The notes under the pieces are model-generated. The model had not been told where the DNA came from and ran no database searches. It was given only the letters and a program-made list of their open reading frames with translations. Below are positions 1 to 8,332 of a stretch of DNA of 64,000 nt, piece by piece. The stretch comes from Thiobacillus thioparus DSM 505. Lineage in GTDB: Bacteria; Pseudomonadota; Gammaproteobacteria; Burkholderiales; Thiobacillaceae. Within the stretch, counting starts at the first letter, position 1, and each line of letters opens with the position of its first letter. The stretch is taken from assembly GCF_000373385.1 (NCBI RefSeq), contig NZ_KB891316.1, positions 124,001-188,000 on the forward strand. Reading direction: 5' to 3'. The translations under genes and the position numbers were made by a program.

Positions 1-284
1 GGCACGGTTCCGCTAAAGCTCCCGCCCTGGTAAAACCCACCCTCGACTTGCGGCGCCAGCCCAATGAACGCATTGGCGTTGAGCCGCCAGCCGGCATTCC
101 CCTGGACCTCCTGTACCATGCTGCGCGCGGCCTCGACGACCTGTTCGCGTTCCTTGATGCGGGGATCGGCAGCCAGGCTCATTTCCACAGCCTGCTGCAA
201 GTTGATGGTCTCGGCCTCCCCAGGCAGAGCGGTCAGCAGCATGCCAGCTGCCAGGAGTGTGCGGGTCAGAGTGTTGCGTGTCAT
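1..284 (-). CDS. TolC-family outer membrane protein, N-terminal fragment (cut by window edge)
   Basis: About 94 codons are visible. A signal peptide (MTRNTLTRTLLAAGMLL..., ending near PGEAE) is followed by INLQQAVEMSLAADPRI and a helix rich in K, E, R and Q. This is the usual start of an outer-membrane efflux protein repeat: 'l.eAv..al..nP.i...' followed by a coiled-coil helix. Members are trimeric outer-membrane channels serving tripartite exporters. The ATG overlaps the mlaD stop as ATGA, so translation is probably coupled to mlaD. mlaC would be the expected gene at this position. The C-terminal part lies beyond the window, so family membership rests on the N-terminus alone. Confidence 0.72.
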   Translation of the reverse strand, partial: MTRNTLTRTLLAAGMLLTALPGEAETINLQQAVEMSLAADPRIKEREQVVEAARSMVQEVQGNAGWRLNANAFIGLAPQVEGGFYQGGSFSGTV

Positions 285-748
285 TTTGGCGCCCCTTCTT
301 GAGCCTTACCGTATAAAAATTGGCCGATCAGATTTTCCAGTACCACCGCGTCCTGCGTGATCAGGATCCGATCCTTGTCTTTCAGTTTCTGGTTGTCGCC
401 ACCGGCTTCCAGCCCGACATATTGCTCGCCCAGCAGGCCCGAAGTCATGATGGCCGCCGAACTGTCCTTAGGGAAAGCATAGCGCTTGTCCAAGCGAAGC
501 GTGACGGCGGCTTCGTATTTTTCATTGTCAAAGCGGATATCCGCCACCCTGCCCACGACCACCCCCGCGCTTTTGACCGGTGCGCGGGGCTTGAGGCCGC
601 CGATGTTCTGGAAATCGGCGATGACTTCATAGCTGTCTGCAGAATTTACGGTACTCATGCTGCCGACCTTGAGCGCCAGGAACAGCAATGCGCCGATACC
701 TGCGATGACGAATAATCCCACCCAGAAATCGAGTACGGTCCTGTTCAT
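281..748 (-). CDS. mlaD: MlaD, MCE-domain phospholipid-binding protein
   Basis: 155 aa. One N-terminal membrane anchor (FWVGLFVIAGIGALLFLALKV, about residues 8-28) precedes a single MCE domain. The domain includes YEVIADFQNIGGLKPRAPVK, GVVVGRVADI and the TSGLLGEQYVGLE segment typical of MlaD. In the Mla system MlaD forms a hexamer on the periplasmic face of the MlaFE transporter and passes phospholipid between MlaFE and periplasmic MlaC. The gene directly follows mlaE with no spacing, and its stop overlaps the start of the TolC-like gene. Length is slightly shorter than E. coli MlaD (183 aa). Confidence 0.95.
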   Translation of the reverse strand: MNRTVLDFWVGLFVIAGIGALLFLALKVGSMSTVNSADSYEVIADFQNIGGLKPRAPVKSAGVVVGRVADIRFDNEKYEAAVTLRLDKRYAFPKDSSAAIMTSGLLGEQYVGLEAGGDNQKLKDKDRILITQDAVVLENLIGQFLYGKAQEGAPK

Positions 749-1537
749 TTAATTGAGCCCCCGGAACATGAATGCGGTCAAGATAAAATCCAGTGCCAGC
801 ACGACCAGGCTGGAGGTCACGACGGTTCGCGTGGTGGCGCCTGACACGCCTTCGGCAGTAGGCGGCGCATCGTAGCCCTCGAACAGCGCGATGGTGGTGA
901 CGGCGATACCGAACACGACGCTCTTGATGACGCCGTTCAGGATGTCCTGCTCGAAATCGACGGCCCCCTGCATCTGCGACCAGAACGTACCCTCGTCCAC
1001 GCCGATCAGCTTCACACCGACCAGGTAGCCGCCCAGCACGCCCATGGCCGAGAACAGCGCCGCCAGCAGCGGCATCGAAATCACCCCGGCCCAGAAGCGC
1101 GGTGCTACCACGCGAGCGATCGGATCGACCGCCATCATTTCCATCGCCGACAACTGCTCGGTTGCCTTCATCAAGCCGATTTCCGCAGTGATGGCCGATC
1201 CGGCGCGGCTGGCGAACAGCAGCCCGGCCAGAACCGGCCCCAGCTCGCGCACCAGGGACAGCGCCACCAACGTGCCCAGTGCCGACTCGGAGCCATAGCG
1301 CTGCAGGGTTTCATAGCCCTGCAGGCCGAGCACCATGCCGACAAACAAGCCCGACACCAGGATGATGATGAGCGAGAGCACGCCGGTGAAATACATCTCG
1401 CGGATGGTCAAGCCGAAGCGGCGAAACGCGGTTCCCGAATGTAGGAGCATCGACAGGAAGAAACGACTGGCGAAGCCGATGCGCCAGACGCCCTGTATGG
1501 TGTGGTTGCCCAGATTTTCGATAGCCTGCTTAAGCAC
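749..1537 (-). CDS. mlaE: MlaE, phospholipid ABC transporter permease
   Basis: I chose the GTG at 1537, giving 262 aa starting (M)LKQAIENLGNH. It matches the length and N-terminus of MlaE (about 260 aa), has a GGGAG-type ribosome site upstream, and overlaps the mlaF stop by 8 bp. An ATG at 1567 would add 10 residues. The protein has the MlaE/YrbE permease pattern: amphipathic N-terminus, about five membrane segments, and the conserved block REMYFTGVLSLIIILVSGLF, then LVRELGPVLAGLLFASRAGS and TAEIGLMKATEQLSAM. It is the inner-membrane core of the Mla lipid-asymmetry transporter and works with MlaF and MlaD. Confidence 0.93.
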   Translation of the reverse strand: MLKQAIENLGNHTIQGVWRIGFASRFFLSMLLHSGTAFRRFGLTIREMYFTGVLSLIIILVSGLFVGMVLGLQGYETLQRYGSESALGTLVALSLVRELGPVLAGLLFASRAGSAITAEIGLMKATEQLSAMEMMAVDPIARVVAPRFWAGVISMPLLAALFSAMGVLGGYLVGVKLIGVDEGTFWSQMQGAVDFEQDILNGVIKSVVFGIAVTTIALFEGYDAPPTAEGVSGATTRTVVTSSLVVLALDFILTAFMFRGLN

Positions 1538-2342
1538 TCTGCGCTCCCAACCTAAGGTCGTCGACATAGGGCGGCGCCGGATAATGGAACGGCACCGGCC
1601 CATCGGACTCGCCATGCACGAACTGATGCACATAGGGGAGCCCGGACGCCCGGATCTCCGCTGCCGTACCCTCTGCCACGATCACGCCTTCGGAGACGAA
1701 ATAGACGTAATCGACGATTTTCAACGACTCCTGCACGTCGTGCGTGACCACCAGCGAAGTCAGCCCCAAGGTGTCGGTCAGGCGCCGGATCAGGTTGCCG
1801 GTCACCCCCAGTGAAATGGGATCGAGGCCGGCAAACGGCTCGTCGTACATCACCAGCGAGGGCTCCAGCGCAATCGCACGGGCCAGTGCCACTCGCCGCG
1901 CCATCCCGCCGGAGAGCTCGGCAGGCATCAGATGGGCGGCACCACGCAAACCCACGGCATGCAGCTTCATTAGCACCAGATCGCTGATGACGTCTTCCGG
2001 CAGGTCGGTATGTTCGCGCAGCTGGAAGGCCACATTGTCGAACACCGACATGTCGGTGAACAGCGCGCCGAACTGGAACAGCATGCCCATTTTTCGACGC
2101 ACCCGGTAGAGGCCGGCCCGGTCGAGCTCACCCAGCGACTCGCCCGCCACGCGCACTGTACCCTGGCCAGCTTTGACCTGGCCGCCGATCAGGCGCAGGA
2201 GGGTGGTTTTGCCGCAACCGCTGCTGCCCATGATGGCCACGACCTGTCCCCGTTTGGCGGTCAGGTTGATGCCCTTCAAAACCGGCCGGGCGCCATAGCC
2301 AAATACAGCATCTTCGATCTCGACCAGAATGTCGTTTTGCAA
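1530..2342 (-). CDS. mlaF: MlaF, phospholipid ABC transporter ATPase
   Basis: 270 aa. Complete ABC ATPase: Walker A GSSGCGKTT near residues 39-47, Q-loop in KMGMLFQFGALF, signature LSGGMARRVALARA, Walker B LVMYDEPFAGLDP, and switch histidine in VVTHDVQ. The FGALFTDMSVFDNVAF block is typical of MlaF (Ttg2A). It powers MlaE-dependent phospholipid movement. It is the first gene of mlaF-mlaE-mlaD and overlaps mlaE. The start used is TTG; there is no in-frame ATG near the N-terminus and the ribosome site is poor, so the exact start is uncertain. Confidence 0.95.
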   Translation of the reverse strand: MQNDILVEIEDAVFGYGARPVLKGINLTAKRGQVVAIMGSSGCGKTTLLRLIGGQVKAGQGTVRVAGESLGELDRAGLYRVRRKMGMLFQFGALFTDMSVFDNVAFQLREHTDLPEDVISDLVLMKLHAVGLRGAAHLMPAELSGGMARRVALARAIALEPSLVMYDEPFAGLDPISLGVTGNLIRRLTDTLGLTSLVVTHDVQESLKIVDYVYFVSEGVIVAEGTAAEIRASGLPYVHQFVHGESDGPVPFHYPAPPYVDDLRLGAQSA

Positions 2343-2428
2343 GAAATCGAGCCTGTTTTTTTAGTTGAGGGCCGCTATTCTACCGAAGCTGGCCACGCTG
2401 CCGCCATTGGCAGGTATTTTCCCCCTGC

Positions 2429-2884
2429 TCAATAACCCATGACCTGCTTCAGGTTATTTGCCCGCTCCAGTTGCACGAGGTCGCCAGTCAGGCTGAAGAC
2501 GAAGAGCGGAGAGCCGGTTGTCGCTTGCTGTGCGATGCGCTGTGCCAGCGCGCGCAGATCAGGCGCCTGATCCAGCCACCAGACATGCGCCGCCGTCCAT
2601 GCGGGCGTCGCCAGCAGGACACGAGGCGAAACCGGCGGAACCGCCCCGGCATCGCCCGGCTCGAGCACGAAACAAAATCCGTCCTGGGTATCGCCAAGCC
2701 ATTGCGCCCAGATCGCATCCGATGCGGCCTGCCACATGACGGCCGGCAGGTAGACTGCCTGGAATTGCGTGTTGTAATAAGACAACATCCAGTCATCCGG
2801 CAGGTCTTCCGGATAGAAGCTGCCGCGCCAATCGGGTCTATTCCAATTCATGGCGCCTACCAAGACGAGTGCACTGGATGTCAT
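2429..2884 (-). CDS. Short DUF72-like protein, function unknown
   Basis: 151 aa. The N-terminus (MNWNRPDWRGSFYPEDLPDDW, then YYNTQFQAVYLP) resembles the opening of the DUF72 TIM-barrel family, which typically reads G-T-S-G-W-x-Y..W.G.FYP..L...L..YA..F..VE. The protein is much shorter than a normal DUF72 protein (about 240-300 aa) and ends with a Rossmann-like half (LFVFSLTGDLVQLERANNL). It may be a reduced member or an unrelated protein with a similar start. The ATG at 2884 has an AGGA about 10 nt upstream; an internal ATG at 2851 is possible. It lies between cysS and mlaF on the same strand. Confidence 0.65.
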   Translation of the reverse strand: MTSSALVLVGAMNWNRPDWRGSFYPEDLPDDWMLSYYNTQFQAVYLPAVMWQAASDAIWAQWLGDTQDGFCFVLEPGDAGAVPPVSPRVLLATPAWTAAHVWWLDQAPDLRALAQRIAQQATTGSPLFVFSLTGDLVQLERANNLKQVMGY

Positions 2885-2941
2885 ACGGCCATTATCCTGC
2901 CAGGGCGAAACATACTGCCACCCCGCCGATGCCGGGCATGT

Positions 2942-4309
2942 TCAGGCCCGGCGCCAGGTGGTTCCGCCCGCCCCGTCTTCCAATACGACGCCGGCGGCGG
3001 TCAGCGCATCGCGGATGCGATCCGACTCGGCAAAATCCTTCGCCTTGCGCGCCGCTTGGCGCGCAGCGATCAAAGCCTCGATCCCGGCTTCGGACAGGCC
3101 ATCGGCAGCGCTTCCGGCTTGCAGGAAATCCGTGGCTTCGCGCTGCAGCAGACCGAGCACCGCGCCCAAGCTGCGAAGCGTCGTCGCGGCAGCGATATCG
3201 CCGCGATTGGCCTCGCCGGCCAGTTCGAACAGCACGGCGAGCGCCTCCGGCGTATTGAAATCGTCGTCCATCGCTGCCTTGAAACGTTGGGCAACCGGCT
3301 GCGCCCAGTCAGGGGCGGGCGTATTGACAGGTGCGTTCTTCAGCGCCGTATATAGCCGCGTCAGCGCACCCTTGGCGTCGTCGAGGTGCGCGTCTGAATA
3401 GTTCAGCGGGCTGCGGTAATGGGCGCGCAGGATGAAGAAGCGCACCACTTCGGCGTCGTATTTCGCCAGCACCTCGCGGATGGTGAAGAAGTTGCCGAGC
3501 GACTTGGACATCTTCTCGTTGTCCACGCGCACGAAGCCGTTGTGCAGCCAGTAGTTGACGAAAGTGCAGCCGTGCGCACCTTCCGACTGGGCGATTTCGT
3601 TTTCGTGGTGGGGAAACTGCAGATCCTGCCCGCCACCGTGGATGTCGAAATGCTGGCCGAGCAACTCGGCGCTCATCGCCGAGCATTCGATGTGCCAGCC
3701 GGGACGGCCCGGCCCCCACGGCGACTCCCACGCAGGTTCGCCCGGCTTGGCGGCTTTCCACAGCACGAAATCCATCGGGTCGCGCTTGTTGGGGTCGATG
3801 TCCACCCGCTCGCCGGCACGCAGCTCGTCGAGGCTCTTGCCCGACAGCCGCCCGTAGGTGGGAAACGCACGCACGCTGTAATACACGTCGCCGTTGGGCG
3901 CCGGGTAGGCCAGACCGTTGGCGATCAACTGCCCGATCAGTGCCAGCATCTGCGCCACGTATTCGGTGGCGCGCGGTTCGTGGTCGGGCGGCAGCACGCC
4001 CAGCGCACGCTCGTCCTCGTGCATCGCGGCAATGAAGCGCCCGGTCAGCGCAGCCGGGGTTTCGCCATTGTCATGCGCGCGTTTGATGATCTTGTCGTCG
4101 ATGTCCGTGATGTTGCGAACGTAGTCGACCCGGTAGCCGCTGGCACGCAGCCAGCGCGTCACCATGTCGAACACCACGAATACACGCGCGTGGCCCAGAT
4201 GGCAGAGGTCGTACACCGTCATGCCGCACACATACATGCGGACGACGCCGGGAGTAAGCGGGACGAATTCTTCCTTGGTGCGCGTGAGGGAATTAGTGAT
4301 GTGCAGCAT
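2942..4309 (-). CDS. cysS: Cysteinyl-tRNA synthetase
   Basis: 455 aa, a normal length. The class I signatures are present: HIGH-type motif CHLGHARVF (residues about 36-44) and KMSKS in [11 protein letters not shown]. The zinc ligands are visible as [25 protein letters not shown] and [12 protein letters not shown]. The enzyme charges tRNA-Cys with cysteine in the cytoplasm. The C-terminal anticodon-binding part ([25 protein letters not shown]) is complete. The gene is divergent from the TPR gene at 4427; the roughly 117 bp between them should carry both promoters. Confidence 0.98.
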   Translation of the reverse strand: MLHITNSLTRTKEEFVPLTPGVVRMYVCGMTVYDLCHLGHARVFVVFDMVTRWLRASGYRVDYVRNITDIDDKIIKRAHDNGETPAALTGRFIAAMHEDERALGVLPPDHEPRATEYVAQMLALIGQLIANGLAYPAPNGDVYYSVRAFPTYGRLSGKSLDELRAGERVDIDPNKRDPMDFVLWKAAKPGEPAWESPWGPGRPGWHIECSAMSAELLGQHFDIHGGGQDLQFPHHENEIAQSEGAHGCTFVNYWLHNGFVRVDNEKMSKSLGNFFTIREVLAKYDAEVVRFFILRAHYRSPLNYSDAHLDDAKGALTRLYTALKNAPVNTPAPDWAQPVAQRFKAAMDDDFNTPEALAVLFELAGEANRGDIAAATTLRSLGAVLGLLQREATDFLQAGSAADGLSEAGIEALIAARQAARKAKDFAESDRIRDALTAAGVVLEDGAGGTTWRRA

Positions 4310-4426
4310 GGTGCGAACAGGCCTGGGGCGAAATGTCAGGGGGCGGTCCGGGGCGGCGCACCGACTGTCTTAGCGGGGTCGATGTTGTTAGAATGCCGGC
4401 TTCCCAAGATGATCCGAGCATATCAC

Positions 4427-4990
4427 ATGGCCTTGTCACGTTTCCTTGCCGCCGTTATTGCCGGCGTCATGCTCGTCGGCCTTCCCGTACAGGCCGATGA
4501 AATCCAGGACATCAACCTGCAGTTCCGCAAGGGCGAACTGACCGCCGCGCTCGACCAGGCCAACCGTTATCTGGCCAACAAGCCTAAGGACGCGCAGGCC
4601 CTGTTCCTGAAAGGCCTGATCCTCGGAGACCTGGGCAAGACCAACGATGCCATCGACGTGTTCAAGGGCCTGACCGAAAATTATCCCGAACTGCCCGAGC
4701 CCTACAACAACCTGGCCGTGCTCTATGCTTCGCAGGGCCGCTACGAACTGGCGCGAAACGCCCTCGAAATGGCCATTCGAACCCATCCCGACTACGTCAC
4801 CGCGCACGAGAACCTTGGTGACATTTATGCCAAAATGGCGGCGATCGAGTATGGCAAGGTTCTGGCACTGGACAATGGCAACCAGGCTGCACAAACGAGG
4901 CTCAAGCTGATCCAGAACATGCTCGGCGGTCAGGCGACCAAACCGGCGGGCAAACCTGTGTCTGGTTCCGTCCGACCGACCAAAAAATAA
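4427..4990 (+). CDS. Secreted tetratricopeptide-repeat protein
   Basis: 187 aa from the ATG at 4427; an in-frame ATG at 4409 would add six residues. A signal peptide (MALSRFLAAVIAGVMLVGLP...QA) precedes tandem TPR units: DAQALFLKGLILGDLGKTNDAI, PEPYNNLAVLYASQGRYELA and YVTAHENLGDIYAKMA. The tail is low-complexity (KPAGKPVSGSVRPTKK). TPRs mediate protein contacts, and a protein of this type is often found upstream of ppiB in betaproteobacteria. The partner is unknown. It is followed by ppiB 72 bp downstream on the same strand and could share a transcript. Confidence 0.85.
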   Translation: MALSRFLAAVIAGVMLVGLPVQADEIQDINLQFRKGELTAALDQANRYLANKPKDAQALFLKGLILGDLGKTNDAIDVFKGLTENYPELPEPYNNLAVLYASQGRYELARNALEMAIRTHPDYVTAHENLGDIYAKMAAIEYGKVLALDNGNQAAQTRLKLIQNMLGGQATKPAGKPVSGSVRPTKK

Positions 4991-5062
4991 AGGCAGCCCT
5001 CGCGGTGCCTGCAACGCGGCCTCGAGCCCACTCATCCCCGTAAACTCTCCATAGGACTCCAC

Positions 5063-5554
5063 ATGGTCAAGCTGCATACGAATCACGGCATCATCACCCT
5101 CGAACTCGACGCCGAGAAGGCCCCGAAGACGGTGGAAAACTTCCTGCAGTATGTGCGTGACGGCTTTTTCGACGGCACGATCTTCCATCGCGTGATCGAC
5201 GGTTTCATGGTCCAGGGCGGCGGCTTCGAGCCCGGCATGACGCAGAAGCCCACCCGCGATGCGATCGAGAACGAAGCCTCCAACGGCCTCAAGAACGAGG
5301 CCTACACCATTGCCATGGCACGTACGCCCAATCCCAATTCGGCCACGGCGCAGTTTTTCATCAACGTCGCCAACAACAGCTTCCTCAACTTCACCGCCCC
5401 CACCCCACAGGGCTACGGCTATGCCGTGTTCGGCAAGGTGGTCGAGGGCATGGACGTGGTCGACGCGATCAAGAAAGTGAAGACCGGCAACCGCGCGGGC
5501 CACCAGGACGTGCCACTGGAGGACGTGGTGATCACCAAGGCGGAAATCGTCTGA
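5063..5554 (+). CDS. ppiB: Cytoplasmic peptidyl-prolyl cis-trans isomerase B (cyclophilin)
   Basis: 163 aa, almost exactly the length of E. coli PpiB. Cyclophilin signatures are clear: [18 protein letters not shown] (catalytic Arg in FHRVI), then [20 protein letters not shown] and [18 protein letters not shown]. There is no signal peptide, so the protein is cytoplasmic and catalyses proline isomerisation in protein folding. The stop codon is 8 bp before the lpxH GTG, indicating an operon with lpxH. Confidence 0.97.
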   Translation: MVKLHTNHGIITLELDAEKAPKTVENFLQYVRDGFFDGTIFHRVIDGFMVQGGGFEPGMTQKPTRDAIENEASNGLKNEAYTIAMARTPNPNSATAQFFINVANNSFLNFTAPTPQGYGYAVFGKVVEGMDVVDAIKKVKTGNRAGHQDVPLEDVVITKAEIV

Positions 5555-5562
5555 CCGGCACG

Positions 5563-6312
5563 GTGAGCCTGACCTCAAAACCAGGCGCAGGCCGCACCTA
5601 TTTTGTTGCCGACCTGCACCTCACCGACGAACGCCCGGCTGCCACCGGGCGTTTTTTTCGCTTCCTGCAGGACGAGGTGGCCGGTGCGGACGCGCTCTAC
5701 ATCCTGGGCGACCTGTTCGAAGCCTGGATCGGCGACGACCACGGGGAACAAGTCGCCGGCGACACGGCGAACCGGCTCGCGGCACTGGGTGCAGCCGGTA
5801 CGCGAGTGTACTTCATGCACGGCAACCGGGACTTCATGCTGGCCGAACGCTATGCTGCACGATCCGGCATGACGCTGATCGCGGATCCGGCACGAATTGA
5901 CCTGTATGGGGTGCCGACGCTGCTGATGCACGGCGACACCCTGTGCACCGACGACACGGCCTACCAGGATTTTCGCCGCCGCGTCCGTCATCCGCTGACA
6001 CGCGCACTCTTGCGTCGCCTGCCGCGGGCGCTGCGCCAGCGCATGGCACGCCAGGCGCGGGCGGGCAGCGAAGCGGCCAAGGCGCACAAGGCCGCCGGGA
6101 TCATGGATGTGAATGCCGATGAAGTGGTACGCGTACTGCGCGAATACCAGGTCTGCCGTCTGATCCATGGGCATACCCATCGTCCCGCACAGCATGCGCT
6201 CACTGTCGACGATCGTGCATGCGTGCGCTGGGTGGTGCCGGACTGGTATACCCGCTGGGGCTATGTCGCGTGCGACGCCGCGGGCTGCACGCTGCAGGTG
6301 GGCGCGCTATGA
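5563..6312 (+). CDS. lpxH: UDP-2,3-diacylglucosamine diphosphatase (lipid A biosynthesis)
   Basis: 249 aa from a GTG start. Calcineurin-like metallophosphoesterase motifs occur in the expected order: DLHL, GDLFEAWIGDD, HGNRDFM, MHGDTLCTDD and HGHTHRP, which supply the two-metal site. LpxH removes UMP from UDP-2,3-diacylglucosamine to give lipid X, the fourth step of the Raetz pathway, at the inner-membrane face. ppiB-lpxH adjacency with 8-bp spacing is common in proteobacteria. No oddities seen. Confidence 0.96.
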   Translation: MSLTSKPGAGRTYFVADLHLTDERPAATGRFFRFLQDEVAGADALYILGDLFEAWIGDDHGEQVAGDTANRLAALGAAGTRVYFMHGNRDFMLAERYAARSGMTLIADPARIDLYGVPTLLMHGDTLCTDDTAYQDFRRRVRHPLTRALLRRLPRALRQRMARQARAGSEAAKAHKAAGIMDVNADEVVRVLREYQVCRLIHGHTHRPAQHALTVDDRACVRWVVPDWYTRWGYVACDAAGCTLQVGAL

Positions 6313-6364
6313 CGGCGTGTTGATCTCCGTCTCTCTTAAGACGGCGCATCAACCTGCGCTATGT

Positions 6365-7018
6365 CTATGAAGGCGCATTGATCTGCGCCATGCCCTCCGG
6401 CACGCGGAACAGCCCGGGATCCACTGGCAGCCGGGTTTCGCTCTCGAATGTCCGCGTCCGCCCGGTAAACTCGCGTTCCTCGAGAGGCAGGCCAAGACTG
6501 AGCGTGTCACCCGCGTTCCACACCTGATTCGCCAGGTCACAGTCGTGCTGCAAATCGGGAGGCGATGCCTTCCACACACGATATTGGGTCGCGGCCAGAA
6601 TGGCTTTCATCTCGGCCATCGCGCGTGCCGCATCCATGGCATGTCTGGCGGCAATGCCTTCGCTACAGGCAACGCCCTTGACTGCCAGCGTGAAATGCCG
6701 GCCGCCACGCTCTGCCTTGCCCTTAGCGAGCCGCGCGTTCCAGCCGGCGGGTTTCAGCGGCAGCGTGCCGGACGCGAACACCATCGCCAGCCTGCTGTCG
6801 TGCATGACGTTGATGACCACCCGTTTCCGCCGGTCCAGCAGGGTGAAATCACCCGCGTCCTCGCCGCTGTCCATGCGCATGAAATCGGGGGTGACCAGGA
6901 TGCGCGTCGCGTAAGGCGGGCCGCCCGGTTCCTGGTCGACGTAACGCAGCACCGTCATGTCGGCCGCATGCGCCATCCCCACGCACAGCGCGAGCAGAAG
7001 GCCGGACAGCGCTTTCAT
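6365..7018 (-). CDS. Exported hypothetical protein downstream of metZ
   Basis: 217 aa. Signal peptide MKALSGLLLALCVGMAHAA. The mature region (VLRYVDQEPGGPPYATRILVTPDFMRMDSG, LLDRRKRVVINVMHDSRLAMVF) resembles exported proteins that use short beta-strands around a conserved 'RMD.G.d...lLdr....i..v.h' stretch. I do not recognise a named family with confidence. Two cysteines (VACSEG and LQHDCDL) could form a disulfide. The ATG overlaps the metZ stop as ATGA, so it is co-translated with metZ. It is convergent with lpxH, and the 52 bp between them contain no clear terminator. Confidence 0.8.
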   Translation of the reverse strand: MKALSGLLLALCVGMAHAADMTVLRYVDQEPGGPPYATRILVTPDFMRMDSGEDAGDFTLLDRRKRVVINVMHDSRLAMVFASGTLPLKPAGWNARLAKGKAERGGRHFTLAVKGVACSEGIAARHAMDAARAMAEMKAILAATQYRVWKASPPDLQHDCDLANQVWNAGDTLSLGLPLEEREFTGRTRTFESETRLPVDPGLFRVPEGMAQINAPS

Positions 7019-8190
7019 CCCGCCAGCCCGCGTGTCAGATCGGTCTGGATGTCGGCCACCGATTCCAGCCCTGCGGCGATGCGTACCAGCCCGTCGCTGA
7101 TGCCGGCTGCCGCGCGCTGTTCCGCCGTCATGCGGCTGTGCGTGGTCGACGCGGGATGCGTGATCGTGGATTTGGTATCGCCGAGGTTGGCGGTAATCGA
7201 CAGCAGTTTCGTCGCGTCGATCAGCTTCCAGGCGGCATCCTTGCCGCCCTTGAGCTCGAACGAGACGATGCCGCCGCCGGTTTTCTGCTGGCGCATCGCG
7301 AGTTCATGCTGCGGGTGCGAAGGCAGACCCGGATACCACACGCGCGCCACCTGGGGCTGGGCTTCCAGCCATTGCGCCAGCGCCAGCGCGTTTTTCGAAT
7401 GCGCTTCCATGCGCAGCGAGAGCGTTTCCATGCCTTTGAGAATCACCCACGCGTTGAACGCCGACAGCGTCGGACCGGCCGTGCGCAGGAAAGTAAACAC
7501 GCCCTCCATCAACTCCTTGCTGCCCAGCACGGCGCCGCCGAGCACCCTGCCCTGCCCGTCGAGATACTTGGTGGCGGAGTGGATCACGATGTCGGCGCCG
7601 AGTTCGAGCGGCTTCTGCAGCGCAGGCGAGCAGAAGCAGTTGTCGACCGCGAGCCAGGCGCCCGCCTCGTGCGCGATGTCGGCGAGCGCGCGGATGTCGC
7701 TGACTTCGGTGAGCGGATTCGACGGCGATTCGACGAAGAACAGTCGGGTGTTCGGCTTCACCGCCGCGCGCCATTCCGCCGGATCGGTCGGCGACACATA
7801 GGTCGTCTCGACGCCGAAGCGGCCGAGGATGTTGGAGAACAGCTGCACCGTCGAGCCGAAGATCGAACGCGACGCAACGACATGCTCGCCCGCCTTCATC
7901 AGCCCCATCACCGTCGCCAGGATCGACGCCATGCCGGAGGCGAACGCGACGCAGCGTTCGGCCCCTTCCAGCGCAGCAAGCCGTGCTTCCATCATGTTGA
8001 CGGTAGGATTGGCGAAGCGCGCGTAGATGGGCCCGGGCTGTTCGCCCTTGAAGCGTGCCGCCGCTTCCGCAGCGCTGCTGAACATGAAGCTCGAGGTGAG
8101 GAATATCGCCTCCGAGTGTTCGTTGAACTGGCTGCGCACCGTACCGGCACGCACGGCCAGCGTCTCAATGTCGTATTCGTCGTTGTCCAT
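7015..8190 (-). CDS. metZ: O-succinylhomoserine sulfhydrylase
   Basis: 391 aa from the ATG at 8190 (MDNDEYDIETLAVRAG). The Cys/Met metabolism PLP-enzyme fold is evident: SEAIFLTSSFMF, YARFANPTVNMMEARLAALEG, AFASGMASI, and the PLP lysine in IHSATKYLDGQGR. The NCFCSPALQKPLELGAD segment fits MetZ rather than MetB. MetZ makes homocysteine directly from O-succinylhomoserine and sulfide, a plausible route in a sulfide-handling organism. The gene follows purF, but a strong terminator separates the two. The small exported protein at 6365 follows with an ATGA overlap. Confidence 0.94.
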   Translation of the reverse strand: MDNDEYDIETLAVRAGTVRSQFNEHSEAIFLTSSFMFSSAAEAAARFKGEQPGPIYARFANPTVNMMEARLAALEGAERCVAFASGMASILATVMGLMKAGEHVVASRSIFGSTVQLFSNILGRFGVETTYVSPTDPAEWRAAVKPNTRLFFVESPSNPLTEVSDIRALADIAHEAGAWLAVDNCFCSPALQKPLELGADIVIHSATKYLDGQGRVLGGAVLGSKELMEGVFTFLRTAGPTLSAFNAWVILKGMETLSLRMEAHSKNALALAQWLEAQPQVARVWYPGLPSHPQHELAMRQQKTGGGIVSFELKGGKDAAWKLIDATKLLSITANLGDTKSTITHPASTTHSRMTAEQRAAAGISDGLVRIAAGLESVADIQTDLTRGLAG

Positions 8191-8206
8191 GTTTGATCCC
8201 AAAAAT

Positions 8207-8240
8207 AAAAACCCCGAACGGCAAGCGCGGTTCGGGGTTT
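8207..8240 (-). terminator. Rho-independent terminator after purF
   Basis: A perfect 11-bp stem (AAACCCCGAAC at 8209-8219 with GTTCGGGGTTT at 8230-8240) closes a 10-nt loop. On the minus strand the stem is followed by a T-rich run (TTTTTATTTTT). This ends the purF-side transcript about 95 bp after the purF stop and just before metZ, so metZ must have its own promoter or rely on read-through. Confidence 0.9.
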
Positions 8241-8332
8241 CCCTGGCGACGCTTTAGCCGAATTTATCAAGCGCCCGCAAGCTGAGGTTCAAATCGGCGC
8301 CAAGGACAATTTACGCCCGGCGCCGGACACGG

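Noticed and set aside
3419-4426. Long open frame on the plus strand running into the TPR gene
   Set aside because: It is antisense to cysS, and the credible start with a signal peptide is at 4427. The upstream part has no family resemblance.
8287-8302. GTTCAAATC resembling a tRNA T-loop
   Set aside because: Flanking bases do not pair as a T-stem, and no acceptor or anticodon arm can be built around it.
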